The position numbers and the translations under genes are program-made. The notes below the pieces were generated by a model. That model was given only the letters and a program-made list of their open reading frames with translations, had not been told where the DNA came from and did no database searches. 64,000 nt of DNA from Cerioporus squamosus. Its lineage: Eukaryota > Basidiomycota > Agaricomycetes > Polyporales > Polyporaceae. Below, in pieces: positions 11,685 to 25,214 of this stretch. Position 1 is the stretch's first letter. Each line of letters begins with the position of its first letter. The DNA lies in the NCBI GenBank assembly GCA_022592435.1, contig JABYQS010000021.1, positions 124,001 through 188,000 of the forward strand, in the 5' to 3' direction.

Positions 11685-12947
11685 GTCGAAGTCGAAAGCA
11701 AGGAGTAGTCGATGTGCGTGAACAAGCGAAAGGCACAGCCGTCGATGACCTTCTTCGAGTTCTCTTCGTGGCCATATATACTTCTCGGACTGGCGGTACC
11801 GGTCGAACAAGGTATGCGGTGCATCACCATCGTGAAGGAGGACGAGTGGAAAACTTACCATGAGAGTGGCATTGCTCCATGGTGAGAGGCGATGTCCGCA
11901 GCGTTGCGTTTTGAGCCACTCAAACCGTCTACGCCGCGATAGTTGTGCCTTAGCCAGGGATAAGAGCGGCATTCACTGTAAGTGCCGCTCTAAGCTCGTC
12001 GCGGATGCAATAAACACAGCGGCTAATCCAACTTGTCTGATGGGCCAAGCCTCCCAACCTAAAGGCGAGGATATCGTTGATCGGGCGACCGACATGTACG
12101 GACCATGAGTGGAGGTAGAAACGCATAGACTGACCGGACATACCATCCCCAAATGGCAGCAAATCCCCACCTGTCACAACGTATGACAGCGCGGAACACA
12201 TATGTCGTAGCAACGAAGTCTAATCGGCTTTCTTAGGGAACCTGTGCTTTCGGAATCATGATCCCATGTCTTGTGGGCGATATAGTTGCTGCATAGACGG
12301 CTGCTATAAGTTGCTTCTAGGGATTGGCAAACGCGGCCTCATACCCACCGCAGGGTCTCGCACATCACATACTTGCAGACATTGTTTGTGGTACAGTAGA
12401 CTTCGGATGACGAGCACAGTAACGTACCTCATGTCTCTGCCGGGGAGATCCTGTCGCCGGCTCTGCGCCTCGGAGAGCATGGTGAACAACCTGCTTGTAG
12501 TTTCGGTAGTGTTCACAGAAATCTAATGAGAGATGACGTACGCACAAGAACGTCTGCCCTTCTGGGGCAAAGACATGCTTATGTCGTCGCTGTGAACCAT
12601 GACATCGAGTCACCGCATGCGGAAAGGCGAGCTGTACGTGGGGATATGAGTGGACGTCGAGGGCACAGCGAACATACACACAAGTTCAGATTTGCCATTG
12701 CCGTCGCACACCGAGTTAATGCTATGGTGACGAGCGGTTGAGGAAGGCAACACTCTGCAACAGTGCCAACTGCGCTGTTCTCGTGGCTGTATTCCGATAG
12801 TATCACGGATGCTGTGGCACAAGGGACCACCACCGTCAACACCTGCAGACCAGCACCTCTCGATGTAGGCATCCGCCGGGTGACAGCGCGCAGGAGGATG
12901 TCGCCATAGACAGTTCTGAAACGTGCATATAGCTATCAGTTGTCAGG
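11685..12947. other. Intergenic; possible remnant sequence, no gene called
   Basis: This holds the sedolisin upstream region and about 1 kb without a supportable gene. Short open frames occur on both strands but none has family motifs or consistent splicing. Confidence 0.5.
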
Positions 12948-13912
12948 ATGCCCCCACACGCACATGAAGCACTCGTAGCCGCAGGATGCCACGACTTACT
13001 GCTTTTCGATGAAGGTGCCATGTCCTTGGACCCGGCGTACATGTTCATGCAGGAGTCCTCTCAACCCGACCGCTCCGCAACAACCCGGCTGCATTGGAGG
13101 TGAGTACCGCACCTAACCCATGATACCGCGGCTACTCACTGGCTAAAGTAGAGTGGATCATGCCGCCCCCACGGATGGACTTCCATGAGGGTCAGGCTGC
13201 TTGACAATCAATCACTCGAGACTCGCAAGGGCAGACCGGACTGAATCTGCTCGCACGAGAAAGGACTTAGCGTCAACGGGTTTCGCCCAGCACATAGTTC
13301 CGAGGGTGGACTGGTCTCGTATGCCACTACTGCGGCCTCAAAACGACCGTCTGGGTACGAGACCACGGTTGACATGATCGCGGGCTCGCAGACTTCCCGC
13401 TGATGCAACTCGTGAAGCGGTTCATGCTTGCGCAAGTTGAGGTGACAGAACAGTATCATTGCATACCAGGCTGATGGGGACTGCATGCAATCAATCGAAT
13501 GGGTACTCGCCTACGGCCTAGCCCACAACAACAACCTCCCAAACGTCTCCGCGCAACTTGTTCCACTGCGAAGGGCCATGGAGACTCAGACAGCAGAAGC
13601 TGATCAAGGTGAGAGCTTCCAACGTGCATATAAGCGATACCAGTAGTGAAGCAAGAGCGAAGGGTAGACTTCGAAGTTGCGACCTACGCCAGCTTGCGCC
13701 TAGCCGTTGGTCTCCCACGTGTCCGGACCGTGGCAAGTCTAGATATGGTAGCTGAGACGCCAGAAGAAACCAATGTCATGCCAAGACTCACGTTCATACA
13801 TCGAGAGGGGGACTGTGTGGCACCTAGCGCGACTGGGAGTTACACACAGAACGAACGAAGTCGGGCGGGAATAGATTACAGTATACAGTACAGCAATACA
13901 CCAATACAATAA
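12948..13912 (+). other. Coding-like tract of unknown nature, possibly a decayed or unusual gene
   Basis: Several plus-strand segments read like protein and can be linked, but only with very short introns (28–37 bp). They are MPPHAHEALVAAGCHDLLLF from 12948, VDWSRMPLLRPQNDRL, DFPLMQLVKRFMLAQVE, ADGDCMQSIEWVLAYGLAHN, and a last segment VVKQERRVDFEVATYASLRL that continues to a stop at 13912. The link between 13101 and 13310 could not be solved in frame. The segment ends 17 bp from the convergent H4 stop. I do not recognise a family. It may be a real gene with tiny introns, a pseudogene, or a transposon relic. Confidence 0.3.
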
Positions 13913-13928
13913 ACCAGAAGAATAGAGT

Positions 13929-14355
<427 letters not shown>

Positions 14356-14731
14356 GTTTGAGAAGTGGTTGGTAGAGAAGAGGGCGCGAAACGCGGTAAA
14401 TACTGGGCCTTGTGGAGGCTGGTGGTGGTGCGGTGGCGGGAGTGAAGACGGGAGTGGGAGGGAACACAAGGCGCGGTTGCAGGCCTTATGAGGCGCGGGC
14501 GGGGAGGGCACGTGCGCGGGTCGATCAAACCTTATTTTGTTGAAAGCACCCAACGCGTCCATCACGTGCGCGTCTCGACGCGTTTGTTGAGAGCGCCCAG
14601 GTGGCTGGCGCGCTTGTATAAGAACCTTTGCTCTCTGCCGCCATGTCCCCCATCCCGCCAATTGCGCCTACCACCTCCGCCACCACCCAACACCTTCGCA
14701 CTTTTACCTCTCCGCCTCTACATCCGTAGCA
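14356..14731. promoter_or_regulatory. Divergent H4/H3 promoter with a duplicated two-part motif
   Basis: The shared promoter contains two copies of CACGTGCGCG (14509–14518 and 14563–14572), each followed by TTTGTTGARAGCRCCCA (14536–14552 and 14583–14599). A TATA-like TATAAG lies at 14617–14622 on the H3 side, and a reverse CATAAGG at about 14483–14489 on the H4 side. Each is roughly 115–130 bp from its start codon. The repeated pair is a plausible binding site for a factor coordinating H3 and H4 (inference). Confidence 0.6.
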
Positions 14732-15320
<589 letters not shown>

Positions 15321-17760
15321 CTTATTCTGTCTGTTCTGTTGGTTCTTTGTAGGTTCGGCTTGTCGCATTTGTACGACTAGTGTAGCAGTACTATCTCATC
15401 TCTCGGTCAATATCCCTATCATGGGCGATACCAGTCGGTCGCTGTCCAGCCTTGTCTGTTGGTCGTTATGAGTCCTCCTTTTTAGGCAATTATCCGACTT
15501 CGTTCGCACGAGCGTCTGGCGACCTCGCAGTAACGGCCATCTTCAACTTGAACGTTTCCTCCAACCAACGTGAACGCTTAACTTGAGCCCCAATCTCATC
15601 TTGACAATACTAAGCAATACTATCGAAGCTCGAAGTGGAGGATCAAACGCACTCAGACTGCCTCGCGGGAGTGCAGCGACCAGTCCATGCACTGGCACTT
15701 CGACTGTACGTCTTCTCTACTTGCTCTCACGTCCGACACTGCAAGAGACTGGGGTGATGTGGTGGTCCAGGCTATGCGCTCAACGATGAGTCATCTCAGA
15801 AAGCACGTCCTCAGAAGGCCGTCGCGGAGCGCTGTATGGGGAGTGTATCGCGCTCATCCCGTCTCTGGGCGCGACGAGTCCGCGAAGCCGAATTAGCTGC
15901 TGCATACAGGGAGTATGCATGTCCTGCGGAGGCATATGAAGCGGCGTGAATGAACGGCTCTGAGCTACGCTCTGCGCGGGAGCATCGCGCTTAGGATGGA
16001 GGAGGCACCCTCATGCCCGCCCGACCCCGCGCTTCCATGGGTGGACCGTGGACATCGCAGATCGCTCATGCGGTTAGAAGTGTCCATGGTCTCTGCCGCA
16101 TGTCACAGAACCATCCCGGAGATCTGGATATGAACCGAACGAGCGCAATCACTTCCACCTGCCTGTTACTGACCGTTGCGTATAGCATGGTCTGCCCACG
16201 ACTCATCGCACCCCAGAACCTACGTGGTCATGAGAAGTAACTGTACCTGAAGTGAAACTTCTTATCCCGGGGAATGGCCGCCGAACTAGGACGTCTCTCT
16301 TACGAGCTCTTTACGATACTCCACTGTCACTGGATAGATCTCGCGGCTTCGATCCGAAGCTGCAGGCCAACTGCAGGTAAGTAGATTGCGTTACTTTGCT
16401 GAGGTACCCTGACAGCGTACCCGCTACTTAGCTCCTCCCTCTAATTGGCCGACGCAACGTGGCAGGGCAGTAAGATCCCCCGAACTGAAGCTGAAGGCTG
16501 TGTCCACCCGTAAACTGGTCCATCCTACGATTCCATCGAAGGTGCGGACACAATCTCACTGCAGTACTGCAACCCTCAGTGGCCGATCAACACGCGCTTT
16601 GTCCGTGGCCTCAGAACTATGTCTCAAAAACCTTCCCCACTAATATTTACATCTTTGGTTTAAGGCATTCGCCGCTATAAGACCACAAGGGGGTCTTCGC
16701 CGTGTTCTTTCGGTTCGTGAGGGACAGCGGCAAGCTTTGCGAGCGTCATGATAATGTGGTTGAGTTCGATCGGCTCCGTTGTGCTGTGCGATTGGCTTCG
16801 CCGCCAGTTCGGTACGTAGTATCGACTTCGATTAGCGAAATGGCACTGATGTCAGCGCTGACGACTATATTTCCAGCATTCTGATTGGTACTGGGGTCAG
16901 ACGACCACGGCCTGGGTCGCTATTTGTGGATTCGCTCGGCCTGTATGCCTACTGGGTTCGAGTGCGAAGTCGTGTTAGCTACGCGGGCGCTCCATCGAGT
17001 TACACGAGGACTTCCTATGCTTCGAATAGCGTTTGGTACGTCGTGTTGCCGTGATAAGTCTTGGTGTCTGACGCATTCATGCAGGGACCGTACACCATTC
17101 CTCCCCCGACGTGCGCACCTCGCAGTCACGATGTAATGCAGTGCCATTCACAGCATGGATTGACACCGTGCGCACCGACACGAACGTGCATTAGCGACCC
17201 ATCCTCTTCTCACAGGGGCTGGGTACCTCGCGGGGGACTGAGAATTTCCTCGATAGCTCTGCCTTTTGAACGCTCCCTTGCATTCTCCTCGGAGTTCTTG
17301 GTCAAGACACGTACTTCCGATCTGAGAAGTGATATGGTCGGAAGTTCCACTATTCTAGAATCCAGGAATTGTAGGCGGTCAGAGCGAACAATTCTCAACA
17401 AAGAGTCTTACTGACTCCCCTTCTGTTTGTTCCGGACTAGTCCACTGCAACGAAGGATAGGCTGTGACTATGGTCAAGCGTAGCACCGGAGAGCTTGGGT
17501 AGCGATATAGCGGGGAAGGTGAAGTACACTCGAGACGCTTCTATGAGAGAACTGCGGGTACTGACATATCCGTTTTGACTCGCGAAAATGCGGTGGCCTG
17601 TAGGATCGGCGAGACGGCGACGTGCGAAGTGCTGTCTGAGGAGGAAGTAGTCTCGCTATGGTGCTGTCACGCCGGAATTATTGCTTTTCCGAATCGCCCA
17701 ACCTCCATTCCGGAATCTCAACAATCCATATGGGTCACTCAAGACCGAAGGGGCTCGAAG
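15321..17760. other. Gene-poor stretch
   Basis: About 2.4 kb between H3 and the velvet gene. A TATA-like CTATAAGACC near 16675 precedes a 60-codon ORF at 16702–16884, and a second open frame runs at 16885–17136, but neither shows a recognisable domain and no consistent gene model emerged. I see no tRNA and no repeat with clear termini. Confidence 0.5.
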
Positions 17761-17762
17761 GA

Positions 17763-17771
17763 AGTATATAA
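17763..17771 (+). promoter_or_regulatory. TATA box for the velvet gene
   Basis: The stretch AGTATATAACC lies about 25 bp upstream of the proposed start codon at 17792. Its position, followed by a pyrimidine-rich leader (CTTCTCCGTCTCCCC), helped choose that start. Confidence 0.5.
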
Positions 17772-17791
17772 CCTTCTCCGTCTCCCCAGTC

Positions 17792-19495
17792 ATGGTTCAT
17801 CCTCCCAACCTGGCAGGTTTCCTTCATTGCTCGACCATACGACCAAGATCGTGTCGCTGGTGAGTTCATATGAGACAGTCGGAGGGCCGCTTGTACTGCC
17901 TTGCATTGCTCAGATCTCAATCTTGTCCCCTAGGTGCAACCAGATACGCCGCCGTGAAGCCCATTCTGACATCGTCGGTGCTCGCCTAGGTGGACTCCCG
18001 TTCCCCGCCTCTCCCCTTGCTTTCCAGTGCGAGCCGTTCTCTGGTCGTAACATGCGAGTGTCGCTGGAGGAGACGCAAAAGGCTGACATTGGCCGCAAGT
18101 GAGAATGCCCGTCGCAGATCATCCTATGGCTGTCTAACATACTATGGCTTGCTTTCCATAGGTACGCCCGCAAGGACAAGCGCCCTCTTGACCCGCCACC
18201 TGTCGTTCGGCTGCGCTGTTACGAGACACTACAGCTGGGCGCGGGCCACCAGGTGGAGCAAGAGCTGCATGACGTCGAGTGAGTCAGCTCCGCAGATCCC
18301 TCCGTGTGCATTCACATGCTGACGCTGCCATAGCGAGCATCTCGTCTTCGGGTTGATTTGCCACGTTGACCTTTTCCAACTCCCTGCCGGAGGACAGCAC
18401 GTCCCAGATCGGCGCATGGGAGCGCCTTCGACCCGTGGGTCTTCCATGCGACAGCTTCTTTTCGACCACGATGCGTCGATGCCATCAGACCGTCCAGCCC
18501 AGGCCACACGCCCGCTCTTCATGCCTGCAACCCACTTCGATGTCGGCACTACCCCTGGACTTGTGTTCTTCGACGCGGGACGAGTTCCCGGATCTTGGCC
18601 CATGCGCACGAAGGTTTCCTCCAGTCCTCCAGTCCAACTTCCCGCTGCGCCTGGAAGTGCGATCTCCGAACAAGACGAAACGTGTACGGACCTGCTGGCC
18701 GGCGAGACCTTCGTTCCATGTTCGGTAGTTGAGCACGAGGGCCAAAGGGCGGCGATGTTCGTCTTCTCGGTTCGTGCTTCCTCCCCTCGATTTTGACGTG
18801 GCATGTGTCATGCTCACCGCTCCGCTTCGCGGACGCATAGGACCTCGCGGTGAGGCAAGAAGGCCGCTTCTTCGTCCGGTACCGCGTTTTCAACATCTGC
18901 GGCGCCCAAGCCAGGCAGGCGGGCACTGCGAGTACTAGCGCCTCCGGCATTGCGGAGTGCTACGGCGGGGCTTTCCAGATCTTCTCCACCAAGTCGTTCC
19001 CTGGCCTCTCGGCGTCCACTGGCCTCACCAAGGTGAGCAGTTCATTGTGCGCCCCACTTCCAGAGCAACATTGACGCCATGGTACTGCAGCGGCTCTCTC
19101 TGAGCGGCTTCCGTGTTAACTCACGCAACCGCGAGCGCAGGGGCTGGAAGAAGGAAGCCCAGCATCGTAGCTCCGGATCCTCCGCCGGTTCCGCACGCGG
19201 CAATGGCACGAGCACACTGGGTCCATCGCGGGCCTTATCCCGGACGCCGGATAGGAATCCATACTACCAGCTGCCCCGGGCCGTCTCGTCTAACAACCCG
19301 AGCTTCTCGGGCTTGGGCGGATTCTCATACACGCCGCCTCAGTACTCGGGTCTGTTCAACTCAGATGCGGAGTCTGCGCGGAACGCGCTCGCGGAGTGGC
19401 AACGCAGGGAAATGCGAGACCCCGACGTGCATTCGCGGGGCGGCTCGTCGTCTACGGGGACGGACGAGAGCGCAGGTACACGTTCCCTGTGGTGA
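17792..19495 (+). CDS. Velvet-domain transcriptional regulator
   Basis: A fungal velvet factor, a DNA-binding family with a Rel-like fold that couples development and secondary metabolism. The first half of the domain reads MRVSLEETQKADIGRK, then KYARKDKRPLDPPPVVRLRC and HLVFGLICHVDLFQL. The second half is DLAVRQEGRFFVRYRVFNIC, GAFQIFSTKSFPGLSASTG and LSLSGFRVNSRNRERR. Between them lies an insert of about 115 residues. The C-terminal tail is Ser/Gly/Tyr-rich and probably disordered. Five introns with GT–AG ends restore the frame. The start is uncertain: 17792 lies just below a TATA box and, after one intron, joins the domain in frame. Assignment to VosA, VelB or VelC is not possible by eye. 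Confidence 0.85.
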
Positions 19496-19632
19496 ATGTG
19501 TGCGTACGCGCGGCGGCTTCTCACCACTCTGCGGTGGTATCCCTTTTCCTTGTCTTAGTCTGTATGCTATCTGAGCTACACACTCCCCATCCCCTCATCT
19601 CATCCTTCTGTGTCTTCTCTGTACCTGGCCCA

Positions 19633-19776
19633 CCCGCAGACGCGCTCTCCCGGACCCTCGGCTCGGACAGTTGTCTACTTCTTATCTATATACGTCTCTT
19701 CTGTACTCGGGCGGAGCAGGCTCCGCCCGCGGACGTGCTACCCAGGACCCTCGGCTCGGACAGTCGCCCACTTCAT
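19633..19776 (+). repeat. 51-bp direct repeat (93-bp period) enclosing a perfect inverted repeat
   Basis: Two imperfect copies (19633–19683 and 19726–19776) share GACCCTCGGCTCGGACAG and flanking bases. Between them, 19708–19729 is a perfect hairpin with 10-bp arms: CGGGCGGAGC, AG, GCTCCGCCCG. It lies about 140–280 bp past the velvet stop codon, so it may fall in the 3' UTR or terminator region. Confidence 0.75.
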
Positions 19777-22506
19777 ATGTATCATACTTTGCCTCATAGG
19801 GATCGCTCTCTGCTGTGCATGAGATACCGCATGCACCACATATATATCATGCCACGGAAGAGTGCGGTACAAGAGGCCAGTCGAGGCTGCTATGCCGGCA
19901 CTCGATGAAGACGGGAAACGAGATAAATGGAGAACAAGGGCCGAGGATAAGGAGACTTAGTGCGGCCAGGAACTGGGCTGAGAGCGTACCTGACATGTAT
20001 GCCAGTGTAGTCAGTCCATTCTAGACCCACCAGTCCCAGGGTGACCGGAAGACGCGCCGTGCCTTGGCCACCGTTCGTGTGCGCGTGTGACCGCTTGACC
20101 GTCGAACGTGAGGTCCGATGGTGGTACATACTTGACATCGAGCGAGCATTCAGCGGCAGGTTGTGCTCGGTGGCGCCTGCTGAATGTGCACGACCTGGAA
20201 CCTGCCTTCGTCGCACGTAAGCTAGATCCAGACACTTCACGAGGAGCCTTGCAGTGCCCACGGATCAGTTCTCGTGGCCGCAAGTCTCAACGCGTCTTTT
20301 GAGTGAGGTACTTCGAGGCACACGAGCGCATGACGCACTCAGACTGGGATCGTCTACTGCAAGGTGTGGACGAGGCATTCCCCCTTATCTTCCCGCTTTG
20401 CTCTGCCCACCCAAGCTGTCTGCAGGTCCTCTAGCGCGCGCCGTTTCGTGGTAGCATCCTTCTTCGAGAGCAATCGGAGTACGGATGGCAGGAGCTCCAG
20501 AGGTAGCCTCCGCGCGAGACCGAGCGTATCGAGAAAATCGGGGTGCGCGGGAGCAGGCTTGACTGGAGGAATGTAGATCTTCTTGCGCGGTTCTTTCTTT
20601 CGAGCAAGTCAGAGTTCATCCTCGCACCGAGGGGATATGTGGGTGCTCACGTATACGGGGGACACTAACCGGTAGGGGGTGAACATCTGGCCGGGAATTT
20701 TGCCTGAAAGAAGGGCGAGTCACTATGGATAGAACTGCATGCCGCATCACTTACGCACAGGCCGCGGGAGGCGCAAGCTCGGGGACTTGATCAGCGGAGC
20801 GGTGGATGCTGGCCTGCAGCATGCTGGGACTGCGCTATTGTATGCCAATCTAAATGATTCTGAGTGAGTTCTGTCAGTCCGCAACATCCGAAGATATGCC
20901 CTATACTGGCTTCTCATGCCTCTGCTCGTGCGGTACAGTCACACAGAGAGAGTTGCTCGATGTATAGCATTCGCGACTAGCCTCTTGCATACCAGTAAGC
21001 CGGGCAGTGACCGCATCTTGACTGGAACACGGCAAGTACGTACGACGATGCGATGGATGCAGACGAAGACGTATTGCGTCTTGAAAGGCCATACGACCTC
21101 CCGTAGAACTTCGGCGGACATCAGTGTGCAGCCGGGGTGACCGCCAGGTATTGTGCGCGGGACGGTGCGCTCTGAGGATGGATTCGTGGGCCGGGTATGG
21201 GCCGCGCAGCTAAATTCGATGCTCTGGTCCCGTCGCACTCTGCCTGGGGCCATGCTCTCGACATCGGGTGGTCCCGATAAAGCTGATCCGCGAAGCGCGA
21301 AATTGACAGCGTTCCGTCGGAATGACGGCGATGTCGAGCCTGACAGAGTTTACGTGGCTGCAAGATCTGAGAAGGCTCACGGGCATGCTTCTCGCAGGAT
21401 GACACACCCAGCCTCTGTATAGTGAGGCTGGAGCACATGAGGCTCGCCCAGGATCTTCTCTCGCATCTTTCGATGTCGTACGAGTCAGCAGTGAAGACGG
21501 TGAGGGCCGTGAGGCCGTTTGAGACAGATTTCGGGCTGAGCTCGATGAGATTAGGCTGGGAAGGAGCACAGAGGCGATACATGCCTTACTAAGGCGACGC
21601 GGACTGTGCTCACTGCTTGTGCTCTGGTCCGGGATAGGCACGATCTGAGTCGGAAATTCATGCAGCACGTCTGATTAGTCACCGATAGAGTAGCTGGATG
21701 GGACAGACCGTGGTAACTCCGACCGTAAGTTGTACCTCTCCCCAGGCAGCCCACGATCCACTCAGCACTGTCAGGAAGTCAAGAGCAGTCCCTTGCCCAT
21801 GCGGGAGCGAGGCCGCGGTGAGCGTTCGGGCACATATGAGCTAATTACCGAGATGCGCGAGGTAAGTCACAGTAATGCACAAGTAATGCACCATCCTTTG
21901 CAGCCGAGAGCATTGATGTTTGCGAGGCGTCACAGACATTGACAGACATCCGTTTGGCCAGGACGTCGAGAGATTGGCCGCAGGTAGTCGTAAGTCCAAG
22001 TTACCAGGCGGCACCGGGGGTCCGAGTGGGTGACATCATACTGTACATAAACTCGCGGGACTGAGTGGGTCACCCTCACGGGCGTCTGCGAGGTGCGTGT
22101 CCGACGGGATCGCTTTACCCGGGTCAATGGGCGCCAGGCAACCACCGCGGCGCCTCCTCCGACCTCTCGATCCGCTGAGGCCCAGGAACATGAAGTCTTC
22201 CGCCCAAGAAGACGCGTTACGGAAGCTCTGTGCAGTGTGGTTAGCCTTGTTGCTTGCACAGTTCATCGGGTTACTTATTGCCACTCAAGAGGCCAGACCA
22301 TGTGCGGCGGGGCAAGCTGCTCTTCTGGGAGAAATTCTGACCAAGCGAACCCCGAGCTGACTTCATGGTAGGCCGACCGGAAAAGGAAAGGAGGTATCTA
22401 GAAGGCCGTCGATCGCTCTCGTCAAAGTTGATCTTGGCCAGACTTACGGAAGTTGGCTGACCTCGCCAGGCCCCACTGCTACGGCGTCGGGCGTGCAGTC
22501 GCATCC
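19777..22506. other. Gene-poor stretch
   Basis: About 2.7 kb without a supportable gene. Open frames such as that on the minus strand at 21121–21668 have low-complexity, Arg/Ser-rich composition and no motif. No transposon termini, tRNA or coding repeats were recognised. Confidence 0.55.
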
Positions 22507-22516
22507 TTATATATAA
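22507..22516 (+). promoter_or_regulatory. TATA box for the MFS transporter
   Basis: TTATATATAATG lies about 70 bp upstream of the start codon at 22583 and is followed by a pyrimidine-rich leader. Confidence 0.55.
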
Positions 22517-22582
22517 TGCTCTCCACGACACCCCCACCCGTCCTTCGGTACCTTTCTCTCGACGTCTCTCCCCTCCTCCTCC

Positions 22583-24490
22583 ATGTCCGCCCGTCCCGCG
22601 ACCCCAACACACCCACACGATCCAGAAGACATGCCGACGGGACTCAGTTCCCGCACACCCACCGTCGTTGAGCCTCAAGATCCTCCACGAGATGACGACG
22701 AGGACGTCAACTCCGAGTTCGAGCACGAGGCCTATGGCCCAGGGCCCGGCGAAAAGCCTGTGGACGCTTACGAGGTGACGATGGGCCCAAGCGATCCCGA
22801 CAATCCAAAGACGTGGAAACACTGGTATCGGTGGTATATCACCGCGTTGTCGGCGATACTGGTTCTTAATGCGTGCGTATGTTCGTTGTTCTCTCCGCAC
22901 CGGTCTTTCTGACCCCGCCCGCGTCCATCACCAGTACATTCGCGTCATCGGCACCATCTGGAATCGTGAGGCAGCTCATTGAGCAGTTCACGTTCAGCAC
23001 CGAAGTCGCCACCTTGACTATCGCTCTTTTCGTCGCCGGCTACTGTGTTGGCCCGTTGCTCTGGGGTCCGCTGTCAGAACAAATTGGACGAAAGCCTGTG
23101 TTCGTCATCAGCTTCATTGTGTACACCGCTTTCCAAGTTGGATGTGCTCTCTCCCCCAACACTGCCTCTATACTCATCTTCCGGTTCCTCGGAGGCACCT
23201 TCGCAGCTGCACCGTTGGCCAACAGCGGGTATGTCCATTCTCGTCCACTCTTTCTTCTTCCTCTCACGCTAATACGTCTAACAGTGCGGTTATGGCTGAT
23301 ATCTGGGATGCCGAGACTCGCGGCAAGGCTCTTGCTCTCTTCACGCTCGCGCCGTTTGCGGGCCCCGCACTCGGCCCGACCGTAAGTGGCTTCATGGACG
23401 TTTCCGGCGTCTCGTGGCGTTGGGTATTCTGGGTCCAGACTATCTTTGCTGGTGTTTGCCTTCTCTTCGTCATCTTCACTCTTCCTGAGACCTACGTGTA
23501 AGTTGCATGATGTCATGTCCACGAGCCCGGGCTGACCGAGTGTTCTCTACAGGCCTATCCTGCTTGTAAGGCGTGCAGAGAAGTTGCGCAAGGAGACTGG
23601 CGACAACCGCTACTGGGCGCCGCTCGAGAGGAACAAGAAGACGTTCGGCCAGCATGCGAAGCATGTGCTTGCTCGTCCCTTCCTGATTTTGTTCCGTGAG
23701 CCGATGCTCATCGCCATCACCCTTTACATGAGTGTACGTCCTCACTCCTCCGTGGTATATCCTGGACTGATCTGACGTCTGTGTATCACAGTTCATTTAC
23801 GGCGTGATGTACCTTCTCTTCGAGGCATACCCGATCGTATTCACAAGGGGCCACGGCTTCAACGCAGGCATCTCCGGACTCATGTTCCTGCCCATCTTCT
23901 GCGGAGGCGTCATCGGCGTCGCCATCTACCTCTTCGTATTCAACCCCGCCTACTACCGCGCCATGCAGAAGTACGCCCCTGCACCCGTTCCCCCAGAATT
24001 CCGCCTGGGACCCTGCCTCTGGGCCGCGCCGATCTACACTCTCTCGTTCTTCTGGTTCGGCTGGACGTCTTACCCGACGATCTCTTTCTGGGCACCCATG
24101 ATGGCGGGCGTGCCGATGGGGTGCGCGATCGTGTTCCTCTTCAACGGGCTGTTCAACTACACGATCGACGCGTACCTCTTCGTCGCCGCATCTGCGCTGT
24201 CGTCGATGACTGTCGTGCGGTCCCTCTTCGGCGCGGGCTTCCCGCTGTTCGCGACGCAGATGTACGAAACCCTCAACCCGCGCTGGGCGTCGACGCTGCT
24301 CGGGCTCATCGCGCTCGTCATGACCCCGATCCCGTTCGTGCTCAAGAAGTTCGGCTTCCGGCTAAGGAGGAAGAGCAAGTATGCGCCGAGCGGGCCCCCC
24401 ATGCCGAAGGCCCAGCCGCAGGCTTCCGCCGCTCCGTCTGTCGTTGACGAGAAGAAGCAGACGAAGGGCGCCGCAGACTCGGCGGTATAG
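22583..24490 (+). CDS. MFS transporter, DHA1 (drug/polyamine:H+ antiporter) type
   Basis: A plasma-membrane proton antiporter of the 12-TM DHA1 family, similar in outline to fungal polyamine or drug exporters. It starts MSARPATPTHPHDPEDMPTG, with an acidic cytosolic tail of about 75 residues ending in the family signature NPKTWKHWYRWYITALSAIL. Motif A is seen as WGPLSEQIGRKPVF after TM2 and motif C as APFAGPALGPTVSGF in TM5. The second half gives TM segments such as FLPIFCGGVIGVAIYLFVF, AAPIYTLSFFWFGWTSYP and ALSSMTVVRSLFGAGFPLFA. The tail is Lys/Pro/Ala-rich and ends TKGAADSAV. Four introns join in frame. The substrate cannot be told from sequence. Confidence 0.92.
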
Positions 24491-25214
24491 GGTCCTCGTT
24501 GACCCGCAGGGAGAAGAGAAGAAGATACATCGACAGAAGACACATGGACGTTGACGTTTACGGACGCTCGGGGCATTCCTAGATCTCGCTTTGGCTGCAT
24601 TCTTAATGACGACTCGCGCACACATGCCCACACACATTACCTCACTACTTACGCATACTTGCACCCACACACATCGCTACTGCCACACTCACGCGCACGA
24701 CTTACCAACCACCATATTCACCACTACTACATACTGATACGCATAGATACCTGCATATTTCACCATCTATAATTGCCACCACCACCTTCAGGCTTCCGCG
24801 TTCTGGCGCTATCGCTACGCTTACCATCTATCTGCATGTCATGCGCAACCTCTCTTGTATCAGTACACACGCTCGCGTTTTGCTTTTTTTCGTCGTCCCT
24901 TGGGGTTCTTCGTCGGTGTTACTGTAGTGCAACGTAGCATATACGTGTGTCGCAAATAAATTGCTTGCGCACGTAACGTTGTTGCAGAACCTGGGGTGCA
25001 CAGCCTGCAGCACAGAACGAGCAAACCTTGCGCGATCGCGGGGACAAGAATGCATTCGGGAGCAATGTTTCAGGTTATGAGTCCGATCGTGTTGGGTGCA
25101 TAACATGCTAGAAAGTATCGCTGGTGCATAACAATAAAGACAGGAATGCGCCTACATACGCACATAGTAGCTAGCGGAGTCCAAGAGCACTGAGCAATTC
25201 ATGTGTCGACTGGC
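24491..25214. other. Convergent 3' region, no gene seen
   Basis: About 720 bp between the convergent MFS and lactonase genes, with CA/AC-rich patches around 24620–24700. It probably holds both 3' UTRs; no coding exon is evident. Confidence 0.6.

Noticed and set aside
21121..21668. Minus-strand frames of about 150 codons
   Set aside because: Low-complexity Ser/Arg-rich text without motif or splice signals; no support as a gene.
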